64,000 nucleotides of DNA from Metallyticus violacea (GCA_030762175.1 CM060846.1:238628012-238692011); one strand, 5' to 3'. Shown: positions 1-12,330, numbered from the stretch's first letter. The notes: generated by a model from the sequence alone, not told the origin. Numbers and translations: made by a program.

Positions 1-1262
1 TAGAAAGATAGGCTAAAAATCTTCTTTTTCTATGCTTGAAATTTTCTACTTCGTTATTCCTGTTGTTTTTAATGTCATCACTGAGAAGGTTGGTACTAAT
101 AGAAGTTTCAAATAAAGAATTGTGCAGTACTTTAATTTTTCCTTAGCCTAAAACCCAAAGTTGCAAATAAATATTTATTTCCGGATGAGTAACCTGAAAC
201 TTTCATCATGTAGCACTCTATTATGAAGAGAGCACCTTATTGTTTTAGTGGTTAGCGTCATCATTACATTTTGTTGGCTTTCTTGCAATATATTGCTTGA
301 AGGAGCGGCGGTCCTGAAATCCTACTAGTTGTTCATTTTTATTACTATGGTATAATTTAGAAAGAACTACCACTCATTTCTCCCGTTACAGAGAGCATCA
401 AAGTACACCCTCTGTCTCTGTAGTAGATTTCTTATCAAATGCCAGAAGAGGATAAAGTTTCAAGTGCCGATTGCGCTAAACATGACCCGGTTCTTATTCC
501 ATTTTCCACGAAATCGACACACATCTGCAAGAATCAAGAGCAGTAAATATGCTTGAAATTCAACATTGTCAATATTTTACACTGTTGATCATTAACGAAC
601 TCTCCCTTTATGTTTGCAATCTCTTTACTTAATTTTCAAGTGTTACACAAACTTGGTTTCTTTTGACGCAGAAAAATGGTCATGTCGTGGAAATGGATGC
701 AACAGCAATTTGCAGCTTGGTTTTGCAAGAATTGTCTGTTCTTCTTCTTCTATGATCTTGATACTAAAAAACAGACTCCTTACTGTCGGATGAATTTGCA
801 AATGCTTCTGTCTCAGCGTCACTCGATGGTATTTTGCCATGGTGACTGCACTCAAACTGAGCAACACCGACAGCATTCAAGAAGGATAAAATAAATTTAG
901 CTCAAAGCAATAATTCATTCTGCGATAAACCTCAGTTTTTCAATAAATGCAACTAATTGGCTGCCAATGATTAGGGTAATACAATAAAACAAATGTTTGT
1001 ATTATATAGAACAATAAAAATACACAAAACTGCAACATGATCTAACACAAAATTTTATTATTCTCACCTACGATTTTAGTATTTAATTATTTAGAAAGTA
1101 TAATTATTCACATAGTTTTATCTCTACTTGTGGTACTTAAGTACATCATTGAAATAGATTTACATCCAGTCACATAGAACCAAACAGAACAGCAAGTTAA
1201 ATCATGTAACAAGAGCGGTGAAAGTATTCCATAATGCAAAAGAGTAATAAAATGTAAATAAT
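1..1262. other. AT-rich DNA without recognisable genes
   Basis: I see no repeat family or protein similarity here. Two short open frames overlap each other on opposite strands near 643-894; neither resembles a known protein and both look like chance. Confidence 0.5.
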
Positions 1263-1263
1263 C

Positions 1264-1331
<68 letters not shown>
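1263..1331. repeat. (AAT)n microsatellite
   Basis: About 23 uninterrupted AAT units. A short imperfect echo (ATAATAATAATAA) follows near 1350. Confidence 0.95.
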
Positions 1332-1335
<4 letters not shown>

Positions 1336-1950
1336 AATAAAATGTAAATAATAATAATAAAAGTAATAATAATGAAATCTTTTAAATACTACACTATTAC
1401 ATGACCAGAATTAAAATGCTTTTAATCATATACTGTGTTTTACATTTAATTTGCTGCAAGTTTTCTGCGACTGTTTATTTCACAACAAGCGAGATGTGTT
1501 ATTACTTTATTAGGACGTAAAATTGCGACCTTTATTTATTTTTTATATTTGCTGTCAGTTTTGCCTTAAACTTCACAATAAATTGGCAGTTAATCGCAAT
1601 GTGGAAGTGTGTAGTTTTCATAAGATAATGAAAATATAATGAAGAAATAAATCAAGAAATGTTCTAATGAGGATTCATGAGCATTAGGAGAAGAAGGAAA
1701 ATGCATCAAAATAAAATGTTTAAAAAACAATAAAGAATTAATACACTAAGTTGCATTCTACTCTCAACGATCACTAGAATTGGATATCTAACTACAATTT
1801 AGTACATATTACTGTATACTAGAATCCAGAAAGAAACAATCCTGCAAAAGAAGATGTAAACTCAGCAACCATGTTCTTTCCGCAATTTATTTGGTAGGTC
1901 AACTCCTTCATAAAAGAGAAGAAAAGCGACAAAAAGAAAAAAATGATAAC

Positions 1951-2135
1951 GTAATCTTTCCTTTTAATGTATAACAGTTACCAATGACATGGCTGTTATA
2001 GCTACACCTGAAAAGCAAATGTTAGTTGAATGCTTTTACAGTCATTTTTTAAAATAATCTTATATTTTTCCTTACCTTCTCATGTATTGTGTAACATTTA
2101 CCAATGACATGACTTTAACAGTTACATCTGAATGT
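1951..2135. repeat. Degenerate 120-bp tandem duplication
   Basis: The word CCAATGACATG occurs at 1981 and again at 2101, exactly 120 bp apart. Similarity extends on both sides: a T-rich stretch, a GTATA/GTATT...AACA motif upstream and ACACCTGAA/ACATCTGAA downstream. This is an old local duplication with no coding content. Confidence 0.6.
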
Positions 2136-3445
2136 CACTTATTGGGCGACCTTATCTCGGTAACTTTTTGCACTAGAAGCATTAAGTAAACGAAAAGTTT
2201 ACATTTATTTAATCTAGTTTTATTTTTGTAAAACCAATAATATTGCTGTATTTAAAACTGTACCTATAACTTTATTTTAATAATGATAAGTGTTATACGC
2301 GCTACATTTTTAATACTTTTCTACTCTCAAGCTTCCTCTCCCCAAAAAATGTTATAGGATAACACTAGAGGGCAAACAATTTTTTTTCTTGAAAAAATTA
2401 TAAGTGGGCAATACAGGAGTATAACAAAAAGGTATGTCAAATTTTGGGGAAACATTCCTGGCATAGAGTGCAAATGTGTTGCATGAACATGGGTCCGGAA
2501 ATGCTTTATGTCCATGTTAGGGCCCTCTGTCTACAATCCGCTTACACGTATGATTTGCAAGCTATGTCAGCATAGCTATCCTGTGGCATTAACCCCACAA
2601 CAGAACAGTTGCTTAATACTTACAGTAGGTAAATATTCGCTTTTGCCTCTGGTTCGATGGGGTAGGGGTGTTGTAACTTACTGTTAGTTCCTAAGTTCAC
2701 CGTTATTGTGGTCGTTCTGTATCATGTAGTTCGCTCGTCATGGTATTCACTTCATTGCTTGACGCAGCACTGAGCATGTAGTGTCGATTCTGTATGTTTA
2801 TGGAACTCATTCCAGATACAGTAAAACGATGTATTTAAATGTGGAATTGGCAGATGCTCATATGATCTATGATTAGCCAAAGGTATAGAGAGTCTTCGTG
2901 CTCGTGTTCTGCAAGGCCGCCAAAAAATAGAAACACTCCAGGGACACATCAGCGCATCTGAGAGCCCATGCGATGACGGCTGATATGTATCCGTGCTAAT
3001 GGAGGACATTTTTAACATTTCATAACCCTCATGATTGTCCGTTTCCCACAGTTCTGCTTTTTAATATTATACTATGCGGCATAGGTGTAGGTTTAGGGTT
3101 CTAACAAGGAAATAAAGCAATTCCGAACTAATGTTTATATTATATTCTTTATTCAGTATATGTGAGGAATGTTTCCCTACATTTTTACATGCCTTTTTGT
3201 TACATCTTGTATAGATTTGACCTTTTTGAATCCGAATATAGCAGGCAAATCGCTCTTGGTTATACTATTATTCAGGGAAACATGTTTGAAGTAGTAAACA
3301 GGGTTGTGTTTCCAAAATGATTGATACATCACTTATATAAAATTGTCTGAACATTAAAATGTTATTAATTTAAGCTATCTTACTGAATAATCAATAAAAA
3401 TTATTATATATAACTAGATTTGTTTCCCTCTGTTATTATTATTTC
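2136..3445. other. Unassigned region
   Basis: No family recognised. An 88-codon open frame lies on the minus strand at 2752-3018. Its protein shows no motif I know. The stretch 2327-3018 is somewhat GC-richer than its surroundings and might be a decayed transposon, but I cannot name it. Confidence 0.4.
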
Positions 3446-3449
3446 TTTT

Positions 3450-4391
3450 TTGTATTATTTCTTTGGCGTCTATCACATATAGGTCCAACAGTAGTCTGGT
3501 AACATATTTTAATCCATTTGCCAGTAATCTCTTCTCCATTTGAGATACATTTTAATGGAATCTTTCTCTATGTTCATCTGAAACCACACACATGCGAGTG
3601 TAGGCAATGGAGTTTTGGAAACATATTGCATTCCAAGGTACTTAAGAGCGCAATGTTCTCCACAATTTCCGAATAACTTTCAAACTTTTTGTTTCCCAAG
3701 AAGGGTTACACACATTTTCAAATGCATCCCAAGCTCTATTCTCGGCAGCATTCGATTAAGTTTGAAGTCAGTATCATGAAATAGCTGTTTCGCACGAGGA
3801 CCCACATAGATACATTCTTTTATTTTGTGGTGCGGAAATTTTTCTTTTAAATAAGCAAATCCTTGACCGTATTTATTCACTGCCTTAACAAATAGTTTTA
3901 TCAAGCTGACATATATATGGTGAGGTGGTAAAATATTTTTTTCCTTGTTAACCAATGCCTGATGAGATACACTATTCTTTCTTGGAACATATTCTTCTTG
4001 GAGTGGCTACTCTTTCACACAATAGTGCTTGTTCCTTGATTGATTGTCCCATTCATAAAGTAAGCACTTGTATAATGTTGATGTAATCCGATAGCAAAGC
4101 CACCCCTTTGAGATCACCACATATACTCTGTTGATAGTACTACATTTTGCAATAAAACTTTTAATGTTCGTGTAGGCTTTCCTTCATGTGAACTGCAGGT
4201 GCAAGAGAAACTGAAGGCTTCTCATTCCCATAATGAAGTAAAGCCACCTTCAAACTGATTTTCCATGAATTGATGAAGCATCTCCACTGTTCAGGTACAT
4301 ACTCAAATTGAAGTTCTTCCAATAAGCCATAAACATATTTGCAGTAGACCTGACATATTTTACTTAAAAATCGCTGCCAAAAGTAATACAC
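3450..4391 (-). pseudogene. Pseudogene of an uncharacterised arthropod multi-copy protein family
   Basis: Three consecutive minus-strand segments in different frames read as one protein. The N-terminal part (4391 to 4161) has EYVPEQWRCFINSWKISLK and LLHYGNEK. The middle (about 4130 to 3960) reads GDLKGVALL, then after a frame change YEWDNQSRNKHYCVKEWPL-like sequence. The third part (3955 to 3680) has ALVNKEKNILPPHHIYVSLIK and FVKAVNKYGQGF, followed in a shifted frame by VSDEHRERFHQ and a DYCW-type segment near 3500. From memory, proteins with LPPLHIKLGLMKNFVKA and ERFHQD motifs recur in many arthropod genomes as uncharacterised, repetitive, probably transposon-borne proteins. Frameshifts and in-frame stops mean this copy is dead. 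The function of the family is unknown to me. Confidence 0.6.
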
Positions 4392-6140
4392 AAAGAAAAG
4401 TTTTTTTTATGATGACACAGGTTGAATTCCATAGAACATTCAACAAAGGACAACATGCATGCGCTTCTTACAAATTTACAGAACTGAATGTTTATAGGCC
4501 CCTATCAGTCAATAGTTGAACTTCTATGTTGATAGCACACAACCTGTCCTCGCAAAATGGAGGATGCTTGCAAGCTTATCTTCTCAAGTACTGGAGAAAA
4601 ACAGATTGCAGACATTTATCTTGATCCGGCCAACAATGTGAAATGTTAATAAACAAGCAATTTTTATTTATCTAATCGAACCGGTAATACGTAATGGAAC
4701 ATGAACAAATAAAGTAATTCTTAAACAGTAACCCTGCATGAAGTGCAATACAACCTACTGCTGAATATATGGAGAAAATGTTTAATTTTTTGTTATAAAG
4801 AAATTAAAGAAATTTCAATTTCATAAAATATCATTCCGTCCTCTCGGTTTCTTCTGAGACATTTTATCGAGTTTGAATCTTGGTGACAGCGAATAGGAAC
4901 AGATGACCACCCTGATATATTTGAAAGCCTTTTCATGGCTTTAATATACAACTATTTCATTTTGTCTTACTCCAGTAACATAATAGCACTAAGTATTGTT
5001 AATTTCTTACAATCAGTCCAATTGTACTAGAAGCTACCGCCATAATAAAATACAAAAAGGGTACAATGCAATTCTTGGATAACTGGGCTTAATAGTAAAC
5101 TAATTAACCTTAAAATAATTATTGAGTCATTAATTAATAAAAGATCATTTTAAGAAGTCGTTATGAAATATAACGGTTTAGATATCAAAGGGGCAACATT
5201 CACTCGACACGTTAGGGTTCTATGATGGTGCCTCCTTTAAAATTGTGAAGTTCATAACTGTGCAAGTATTTTACTGGAGGAAATTGATATCAATAGTGAA
5301 CTCAAGGTAGTTATACATATCAATCAGTAAAAACCTGCCGGTTTGCCATAGTTTATGGTTTAAGGTAGCTCTAAGTCAGCGTTCAGTATGGTACTCGTAC
5401 TAAATAAAACTGCAAAAGCAACATGATAAAAGACAGAAAAGAAGTTAGGACGTGATCAAAAAGCACAATTTACTCAAAATATACCTTGAGGTTAAATAAT
5501 AAAGGTATACACATGTAAATTGCCTTCTTTATATTGAGTTTATCTTCTGCTATAAAATGGTATCGCGCTAAGAAAACTCTAGTACAGGTTGTTCCAATTA
5601 GAAGTATCAAAAAATGAATGCTCTCCATTTAGAAACGGAGGAAGATATCATTTGCAGTCTACAGGATAAAGAAAATCTCCAAGTGCATTTCAATTAGGGT
5701 AATCTGAGCTTCTACAGTACGCAGCCGCTCTCAGCCGGCGAGTAGCTCAAATGATGTCACAACAACGGTGTATAGGAGTGTGTGTGTGTGTGCGCGCTCA
5801 TGTTCGCCAAATGCGAGGACAGGCCTTGCGCTACATATTTAGTAGAGCTACAGACACGATAAACAAGTGGACGCCACAACAAAAAAGGTGAGTACGTGCT
5901 CTCACTAGCAGAAATCTTTTACGCGTGCAGTATAAATGTTGGCGGCGCACATAAAGTTGGGTTTATTTCTCCTAAACTCGAAGCCCGTTTTTACTACTAT
6001 GGCATCACAGACGCTGTATTTGACGAAGCAGTTTCTTGGAAGAAAGGTATTGGAATAAGACTGACACATGACGTTGTAGAAACGGGTTAGAATTTGTGGC
6101 GGCATGCCAGAAAGTTGTTTGCAAAAGAACGCTAGGCGGA
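4392..6140. other. No recognisable gene
   Basis: Mostly AT-rich. A GC-richer patch at about 5715-5890, with a short TG run at 5777-5790, precedes two overlapping chance frames (5896-6105) on opposite strands. I found no motif that would justify calling a promoter or exon. Confidence 0.4.
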
Positions 6141-6454
6141 GTTCAGAGTCGTTGTTGTTGATTTGTTTTATTTACGGATGCTCTTTAACATCTCAGGTCA
6201 TAAGCGTCCCATTCAATTCAGGGCGTGAAACGGCCTGTAAATTTTGTTTAGAGGCCTTTTCTTTCAGACTTGAGATTCTTTTTCGTGCCGTAAAACTATG
6301 ACACGGGACTTCCCTTCCGAAGGAAGCCACACTTAGGATTTTTACGCCGAGAAAAAAATCCATCGACCCTGGCCGGGATTGACTCCGCTATCTTGGGTTT
6401 ACGAAGCAAGTATGGTTACCACAAGACCTCTAAGGGACCGACAAGTTCAGAGTC
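6141..6454 (-). mobile_element. SINE-A copy 1, with target-site duplication
   Basis: The element body is about 6158-6441 on the minus strand. The tail (TTTATTTACGGATGCTCTTT) is on the left and the tRNA-like head on the right. The 10-bp word GTTCAGAGTC occurs at 6141-6150 and 6445-6454, a clean target-site duplication. The head is diverged: the B-box reads as GGGATTGACTCC on the plus strand. Confidence 0.9.
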
Positions 6455-6507
6455 AGTTACACTGCAAGAGTGATGCTATGGAAACTTCATGTCAATAGTA
6501 TTAATTC

Positions 6508-6724
6508 TTATGAGGCATGTCAAGAAATGATTAATTGGGAAAGAGACTTTTGGAGGTGAAGGAACGTACCAGGCCTAAGTTCAGGATAATGCCGCGGATT
6601 TGTCATTAACGAGAGTTAAAGAACACCTTTAAAATTGTTTTAATCAGGGAGAACCATCCAAGCGGAATTCGAACCGCAGACCTCCCATTCAGGAGTTCGT
6701 GTCTTAACTACCTCGGCCACCATA
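6508..6724 (-). mobile_element. SINE-B copy 1, diverged
   Basis: A minus-strand copy that starts at the TGAGGCATG part of the tail and ends at the head (CTCGGCCACC). The B-box complement GGAATTCGAACCGC is well kept. The body has many substitutions and the distal tail is missing, so this is an old insertion immediately beside SINE-A copy 1. Confidence 0.85.
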
Positions 6725-7034
6725 AGTGTAATGTGTTTATCATATGAGTTTTAGTCATCATTTGGAAACTGATCGTATAAGTACATGCTTGGGACGTTGC
6801 AGTATGATAAAATTATCGTCTTCCGTAATTTCACAATAAAATTATTAAGGCTACGAAGATAGACAGTTCGAGTAACTTGCATTTTAAGTTCTTTCTGCTT
6901 TAAAAATAATTACTAACATTGTTCATACATAATATTTCTGTAATGTCATAAGTGTTCAACAATTGAATTCTCGCTTAGGGCTTTACAATACAAGTATCCA
7001 TATTTATTAAAAATGCTACGGTTTTCTCTTTACA

Positions 7035-7350
7035 CCGTTTCCTTGGTCTAGTAGTGATCAGCGTTGCTATCTGCTGTTCTGAAGGTCCCCAATACCTGCT
7101 TTGAAATTTTCATCTAAGAAAGTTTTTAACGGGATTCACCCAGCTTGATGAGGATAATTGGGGAGCTGCGTAATAGAGAGGTGGCGTCGTTCGATCTCGA
7201 AAGCTCCGTGATAGGCGACTGGTGGGATGTCGGCCTGCTGATCATTGCAACATTTTTCTCTACCAATGATGTAAGACGCAGGTAGAAGACTCGGCGATCA
7301 TTGCTGCCGGCCAAGGCCCGCTGTGTCAATGGGAGGTTCCGCTTTCTTCC
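7035..7350 (+). mobile_element. Putative tRNA-derived SINE-E (single copy)
   Basis: The left end has an A-box-like TGGTCTAGTAGTGATCAG followed about 30 bp later by GAAGGTCCCCAATACC, which could be a damaged B-box. The GC-rich body (7130-7335) contrasts with AT-rich flanks. An open minus-strand frame in it (7126-7329) matches no known domain. Only one copy is present, so family status rests on architecture alone. Confidence 0.4.
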
Positions 7351-7725
7351 TGCTTTCTTTTTCCAAAAAAGAAATAGCTGAATATCGTTTGCTAAGTTTT
7401 TTTCAGTTTTAAATGGAACAATATATAAATTCTTCCTTTTAAAGCGTTATTTGAAAGATATAATTTGTACTGTGCATCGTCAATTACCACGCGCAACTTG
7501 ACTGGACAAAGTTTCAACTTAAACTGAAAATTAAAAGTTTTCATTTATATAATTTAACCTGTAGATGAGCTTACCTGTCCCGAGCGCCGCTTCCCTCACC
7601 TCATCCCTTAGACCATTGTTTCCCAAACTATGGTTCGTGAACCACACGGAGCTCCCAAAATCTTGCAAGCGGTTCATTATTTTTTTTCTCTAATGGCGGA
7701 ATTTTAGTTTATGTTATTGAAATGC

Positions 7726-7726
<1 letters not shown>

Positions 7727-7757
<31 letters not shown>

Positions 7758-7784
7758 ATTATTATTATTATTATTATTATTATT
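7727..7784. repeat. (ATT)n microsatellite
   Basis: About 19 ATT units with one ATAATT interruption in the middle. Confidence 0.95.
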
Positions 7785-8192
7785 TACGCCTGGTAAATGA
7801 AACTGTGGGCATTGTGAGTTAGATATATTTTGGTAGTTTTTTGAAACGAAGTATGTATTTAGATATTTAGTGACATGTATTAATTTCCTAAGTCTGAGCA
7901 GAAAACGTTGATTATGGACACGGGGATGCTTTCCAGGCTACCAAAGATGGATAAAAGTCTTAGATTACTTTCAACTTCGGTGGTTCCTGATTTCAAAGCT
8001 CTGTCATCCAAAGCAAGACATTTATTGACTTCTTCATTCAAAATTCAGCAAGAAGTATGCACTGTTTTGTTTAAAATATTGAAATTATACACTGAAACTT
8101 AAACCCGTAAGGAATTTTGTCAGTATATGGCATATTTCAATAATATCAAAAAAATAGTTCTCATTGTCTGGTTTAGATTAAAATTTGTGAAA

Positions 8193-8193
<1 letters not shown>

Positions 8194-8244
<51 letters not shown>
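8194..8244. repeat. (AAT)n microsatellite
   Basis: Seventeen AAT units. It lies about 170 bp upstream of a SINE-A tail. Confidence 0.95.
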
Positions 8245-8412
8245 TTAAGATAGATATTTATATTTTACATTATTAACTTACATATTTAATTTCAGGTTTA
8301 ATGTTTAAAAAGTATAATACTTTATAATTTTTTTTTAACTTTTAAAGTTTCAATATTTTAAGCGTTGTTGTGTCATTTTGAAGGGAAATCCTATCCAAGC
8401 TTTTTTTATTTA

Positions 8413-8690
8413 TTTGGTGTATTTATGGACGCTCTTTAACATCTCAGGTCATCAGCGTCCCATTCAATTCAGCGCGTGAAACGGCTGGTAAATTTTGCCC
8501 AGAGATCTCTTCTTTCAGACTTGAGTTTCTTTTACGTGCCGTAAATGCACAACACGGGACCTACGGCTTTACTTCTCTTCCGAAGAAAGCCATACTTAGG
8601 AGTTTTAGGCCGGAAAACAATCCATGGCCGGGATTTAACCCGCTATCTCGGGTCTACCAGGTAAGTATGGTTACCACTAAACCACCAAAT
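8413..8690 (-). mobile_element. SINE-A copy 2
   Basis: A minus-strand copy from the tail (ATTTATGGACGCTCTTTAAC) to the head (GGTTACCACTAAACCACCAA). The last bases of the head are lost or diverged. I see no clear target-site duplication. Confidence 0.85.
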
Positions 8691-10069
8691 CTAACATTGA
8701 CTGAACTACAGTAATACTGTTAACTTAAGGTTGCTAAACATTTTGTATATCAATATGGGGTTCGTTCTGCTCAGATTTTTATGAAGAGTATTCGAGAAAA
8801 TTTTGTAAAGCATTGCCTTAGTGACACTACCTTCGCTGCCACCATCCGTAACCATCCAAAGTAATTATGAGAGGATCTAATTTGTTATCAATCGCATTGT
8901 ATGTACATTCGACCGTTGACATTAACTTTACAGCAATACTTCCCCCATTGTTCTGCACATTATTTCGAATCTATCTCTATCTACAATTAAGAATTCTATA
9001 AAAGTTTTGATCGTGCAAACAGAAGGTTTCGGTAGACAGAGTAGAAAATACTTTTGACTACCTAATTCATTCGTTTATTAGCACAGCAGACGAGGAAACC
9101 TCATGCACATGCGCAAACCAATTTTTTTAAAGATTTTACACCTATAGATAACTTTACCACTCACTCAGAACTCGTTGTTTTTATTTATTCCTGTACAATT
9201 AAATCGATCATTTGAAATTGATTTACAGCCTAAGGAAGATTTTGTGTTATTTTTCTACCTTAAATTAAATATTGGCATGAGATAAACAGTTAATGCGGTA
9301 GCTTGAACTCAGGAAGTGCGGAACCGAACTCAAATTTCCAATAGTGCTGAAAAAAACAATGCAAATAAAAGCCAAAGAATAAAGCTTATTTTATAACTCT
9401 TTTCAATGCCACTGAATATTACAAGATAACGAAGTATTCTAAGCTCTTCTTTTATCTGTCACAGGAAGTCGGGATGAAGTATGCAGATACGGTTTTTTTT
9501 ATTAAACAATTTTCCACTGCCATTTGACCAAATGAAGATGTACAGCATCTCATTTTCTTGCACAACTATCAAGGTGGAAACCGGATATAGCTATCATGTT
9601 TAATAGATATTCGTAGTGTTTTAGGAAGGTTGGGTAAGCGTTTTGCAAAGTAGGTGCTGATTATAGCCCCGGCATATAGGCAAAAGTGCTGTAAACCTTA
9701 AGTACTTAAAATGCTAAGTGTGGATTATTTTTAGACGGAGTCGAAACGTTACGCTCTGGTATGCGCGCCAAGTTTCTGTTCCATCAGCCCAAACGCTCCA
9801 TTACTGTGCTAGCCTAAAAATCAATAACAACGTGATGTCAGTTCTCCAGGCCAGGCCAGACCAGCACATACACATGCAGCTTTGATATTCTTTTTAGTTT
9901 CTTTGTTCCATACTTTTACCAGACTGACCAAAAGTTCAGTTTTGTTCAAATTTAAGGTCTCTGGTTTAACACCCTTCCTTTACTCTCTGAGGGAAGATTT
10001 CTGGTCCTTGCTGAAAGCTTAATCTGATTATAAACGCGTGTCTGACTACAGTACTTCACTTATATGCAA
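8691..10069. other. No recognisable gene
   Basis: AT-rich with no open frame of note and no repeat family that I recognise. Confidence 0.45.
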
Positions 10070-10345
10070 TCGCCACGAGTGGCCGAGGTTGTTTAGGTGC
10101 GGAATTGTGAGCGGGTTCGAATTCCGCCAGGACCGTCCTCCCTGACTGACACTTTTTCCAGGTTTTCCTCAGTCCTCATAAATGTAAAATGCCGGAGATA
10201 TATCCTAAACTTAGGCCTGGAACATTTCCTTCCTTAAAAAAATGTTCTTCCCACTATATCATTTCGTTTCATGTATGACCAGTGTCCACCACCTGTGGTG
10301 CCTCAGTAGTAAAAACGGACGTTAAACACTGATTAAAAAATATTA
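10070..10345 (+). mobile_element. SINE-B copy 2
   Basis: The head CGCCACGAGTGGCCGAGG and the B-box GGGTTCGAATTCC are intact. The body carries the GACTGAC...CCTCAGTCC stem region, and the tail reads GACGTTAAACACTGATTAAAAAA. Confidence 0.92.
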
Positions 10346-10985
10346 AAAATTACATATATGCCTTTATCTCATGGAACCAGTAGGAAGAACGCGTATTAGA
10401 TGCTAAAAGTGATTCACCCGTAGTTATCCTGAGAAACGGGCTAGTTCCACAGGGAAGTTAGTTTTATCTCTCTTCTTTGTGAGTTAATGGCTTCAAATCG
10501 GACAAGTATAGTAAGGTGTGATGACAGCTAAGCTAGTAAAGAATGCGTCTAACGATTTAATCTGCATCTTAATAGATTACTATGACCTGAAATGGCAAGT
10601 GGGTATTTTTTCATGCCATGATTATTGCTGGATACCACTTCTGAATCATAGAAGAGCTGCAGCGGTTTGTGATATTCTTTCAGGTATCCTGACTATAAAT
10701 TGCAGTAGAATAGTTATTACTAATATCCGTGGATGGACAAATCATACTCCGAAGGGTGAAAATAGTGGCTGCTGAGTAATACATTCAGTGCCAACCGTAG
10801 CGGTTAGCTTGTTGACTCATTACACAAACACTTCTATTGTGTGCAGTGGCGGTTCTGCACAATGTGATAGTAAGTTTTATAAATTACTGTATATTTTAAT
10901 ATTTATAACTGAACACATTATGTTTACTGTATTACGAACATACGTTTTAAATTAAGCAAAACTGCAAAATAAAATACTTAATATT
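10346..10985. other. No recognisable gene
   Basis: An 85-codon open frame at 10518-10775 (plus) has no recognisable motif. There are no repeat signatures. Confidence 0.4.
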
Positions 10986-10991
10986 ATTGCC

Positions 10992-11318
10992 TGTGTTTTC
11001 TGATGGTTTGTTGATTTGTTTTATTTACGGACACTCTTTAACATCTCAGGTCATCAGCGTCCCATTCAATTCAGGGCATGAAACGGCCGACAAATTTTGC
11101 TTAGAGGCCTCTTTTTTCAAGTTTGAGGTTCATTTTCGTGCCGTAAATGTACAACACGGGACCCACGGCTTTACTTCCCTTCCGAAGGAAGCCATACTTA
11201 GGATTTTTACGCCCGAAAAAAATCCATCGATCCTGGCCGGGTTCGAACCCGCGATCATGGGTTTAGAAGGCAAGTATGGTTACCACTACACCACCAGGAT
11301 CGACAATGTATTTTCTGA
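10992..11318 (-). mobile_element. SINE-A copy 3, with imperfect target-site duplication
   Basis: The body is about 11011-11303. Flanks TGTGTTTTCTGA (10992-11003) and TGTATTTTCTGA (11307-11318) differ at one base, a 12-bp duplication. The copy is near consensus. The strand opposite the SINE is open for 133 codons (10987-11388), the longest of the SINE-A antisense frames here. Confidence 0.93.
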
Positions 11319-11469
11319 GCAATTTTACGTTCTACTAGAGCAATTTAAGACCGCACTAAAAGAAAATATTTATATAGGTAGAAACTAAAATATATTATCT
11401 AATGACTCTGTTTTCATTAGAAGCATTGCAAATATTTATAATATAAGCTACCTGTTAAACCATCTTACC

Positions 11470-12330
11470 TTACTACAATGTACTAGGTCATGACAACCAC
11501 TGTCATACAGTGACAATGAAAAGCGCTTGGAACTCTGGTGTAGGAAGGCTTGATACCTACTTATATTTACAGTTGTAACAACCATTTTCATCACATTGTT
11601 TGGTACTAACATTTAAATACTAACTAAGCACTGAAATTCTCGAGATTAATAATGAAATGAACAGGCATATGCTGATATGCTGGAAGTCCTTTTTCTACTA
11701 GATGTTGCCTTATTCTTTCTATGAAGCCCCGTTGCCTGACCTACCATTGAAGGAGCTCCAGAAATTAATTTATCGCATACCAAATGACGTTTTATTTAAT
11801 GTCTTATAAATTTTTTCTCTTGCTCGAGTTTCGAGTGAGGTGACATAGTAAAAATTCAAAAATAGTAGAGCTAGAGTAGACTCTTAACAAATGCCAACAA
11901 TTTCGCCCCACATCCTTTAGGTCACTGCTATCATTTAGAGCTAAGAAGTAGAATATTAACATTATCAAATTTGAAATAAATTATTCTTCAGGTTTTATGT
12001 CACTTCTTGCATAATTGCAAGAGGGACTTGCGTACCTGAAGGCTTTTATAGCCCGGACAAACTACTTCTCTTGTCATAAACATTTTTTATGAATTCTTTT
12101 TCAGAAAAATATTTAAATAAAGAGGCTATATGCTGTGCAGTAGTACATCTCACACGCACCAGATGATGACGAACTGTGAAAACAGTTTCACATTTGACAT
12201 TTTCCCCTTAAGTTCTTGTAAGGCTTTCGTCTTCGCTATTTCGGAGTAAGTTTCCGTCATATTTATCCCTTAAATGTCCTTGAATGCTAAAATGGAACAC
12301 GGGACTAAGCTCAGAGCTATTAAAACTTAA
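11470..12330 (-). pseudogene. hAT-like transposase relic
   Basis: Read from the minus strand in several frames. Near 12140-12100 there is TAQHIASLFKYFSEKEFIK. About 12075-11800 is mostly eroded. At 11770-11730 the strong motif GAPSMVGQATGL is followed by QHLVEKGLPAYQHMPVHF-like sequence at 11700-11660. A further segment with VVTTVNISRYQAFLHQSS lies at 11590-11530. DGAPSMVG followed by H(C/F)IIHQE is typical of the hAT-type and GTF2I-repeat/ZBED-like transposase core. Frames are broken repeatedly. I cannot locate inverted repeats or the ends, so the limits are those of the recognisable protein. Confidence 0.6.

Noticed and set aside
5715..5900. Promoter or CpG-rich first exon
   Set aside because: GC content is only slightly raised; no core promoter motif or supported exon follows.
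5896..6105. Two overlapping 65-codon genes
   Set aside because: Mirror frames on opposite strands with no motif; consistent with chance.
10987..11388. A 133-codon protein gene
   Set aside because: It is the antisense frame of a SINE-A copy; the same residues recur at every similar copy.
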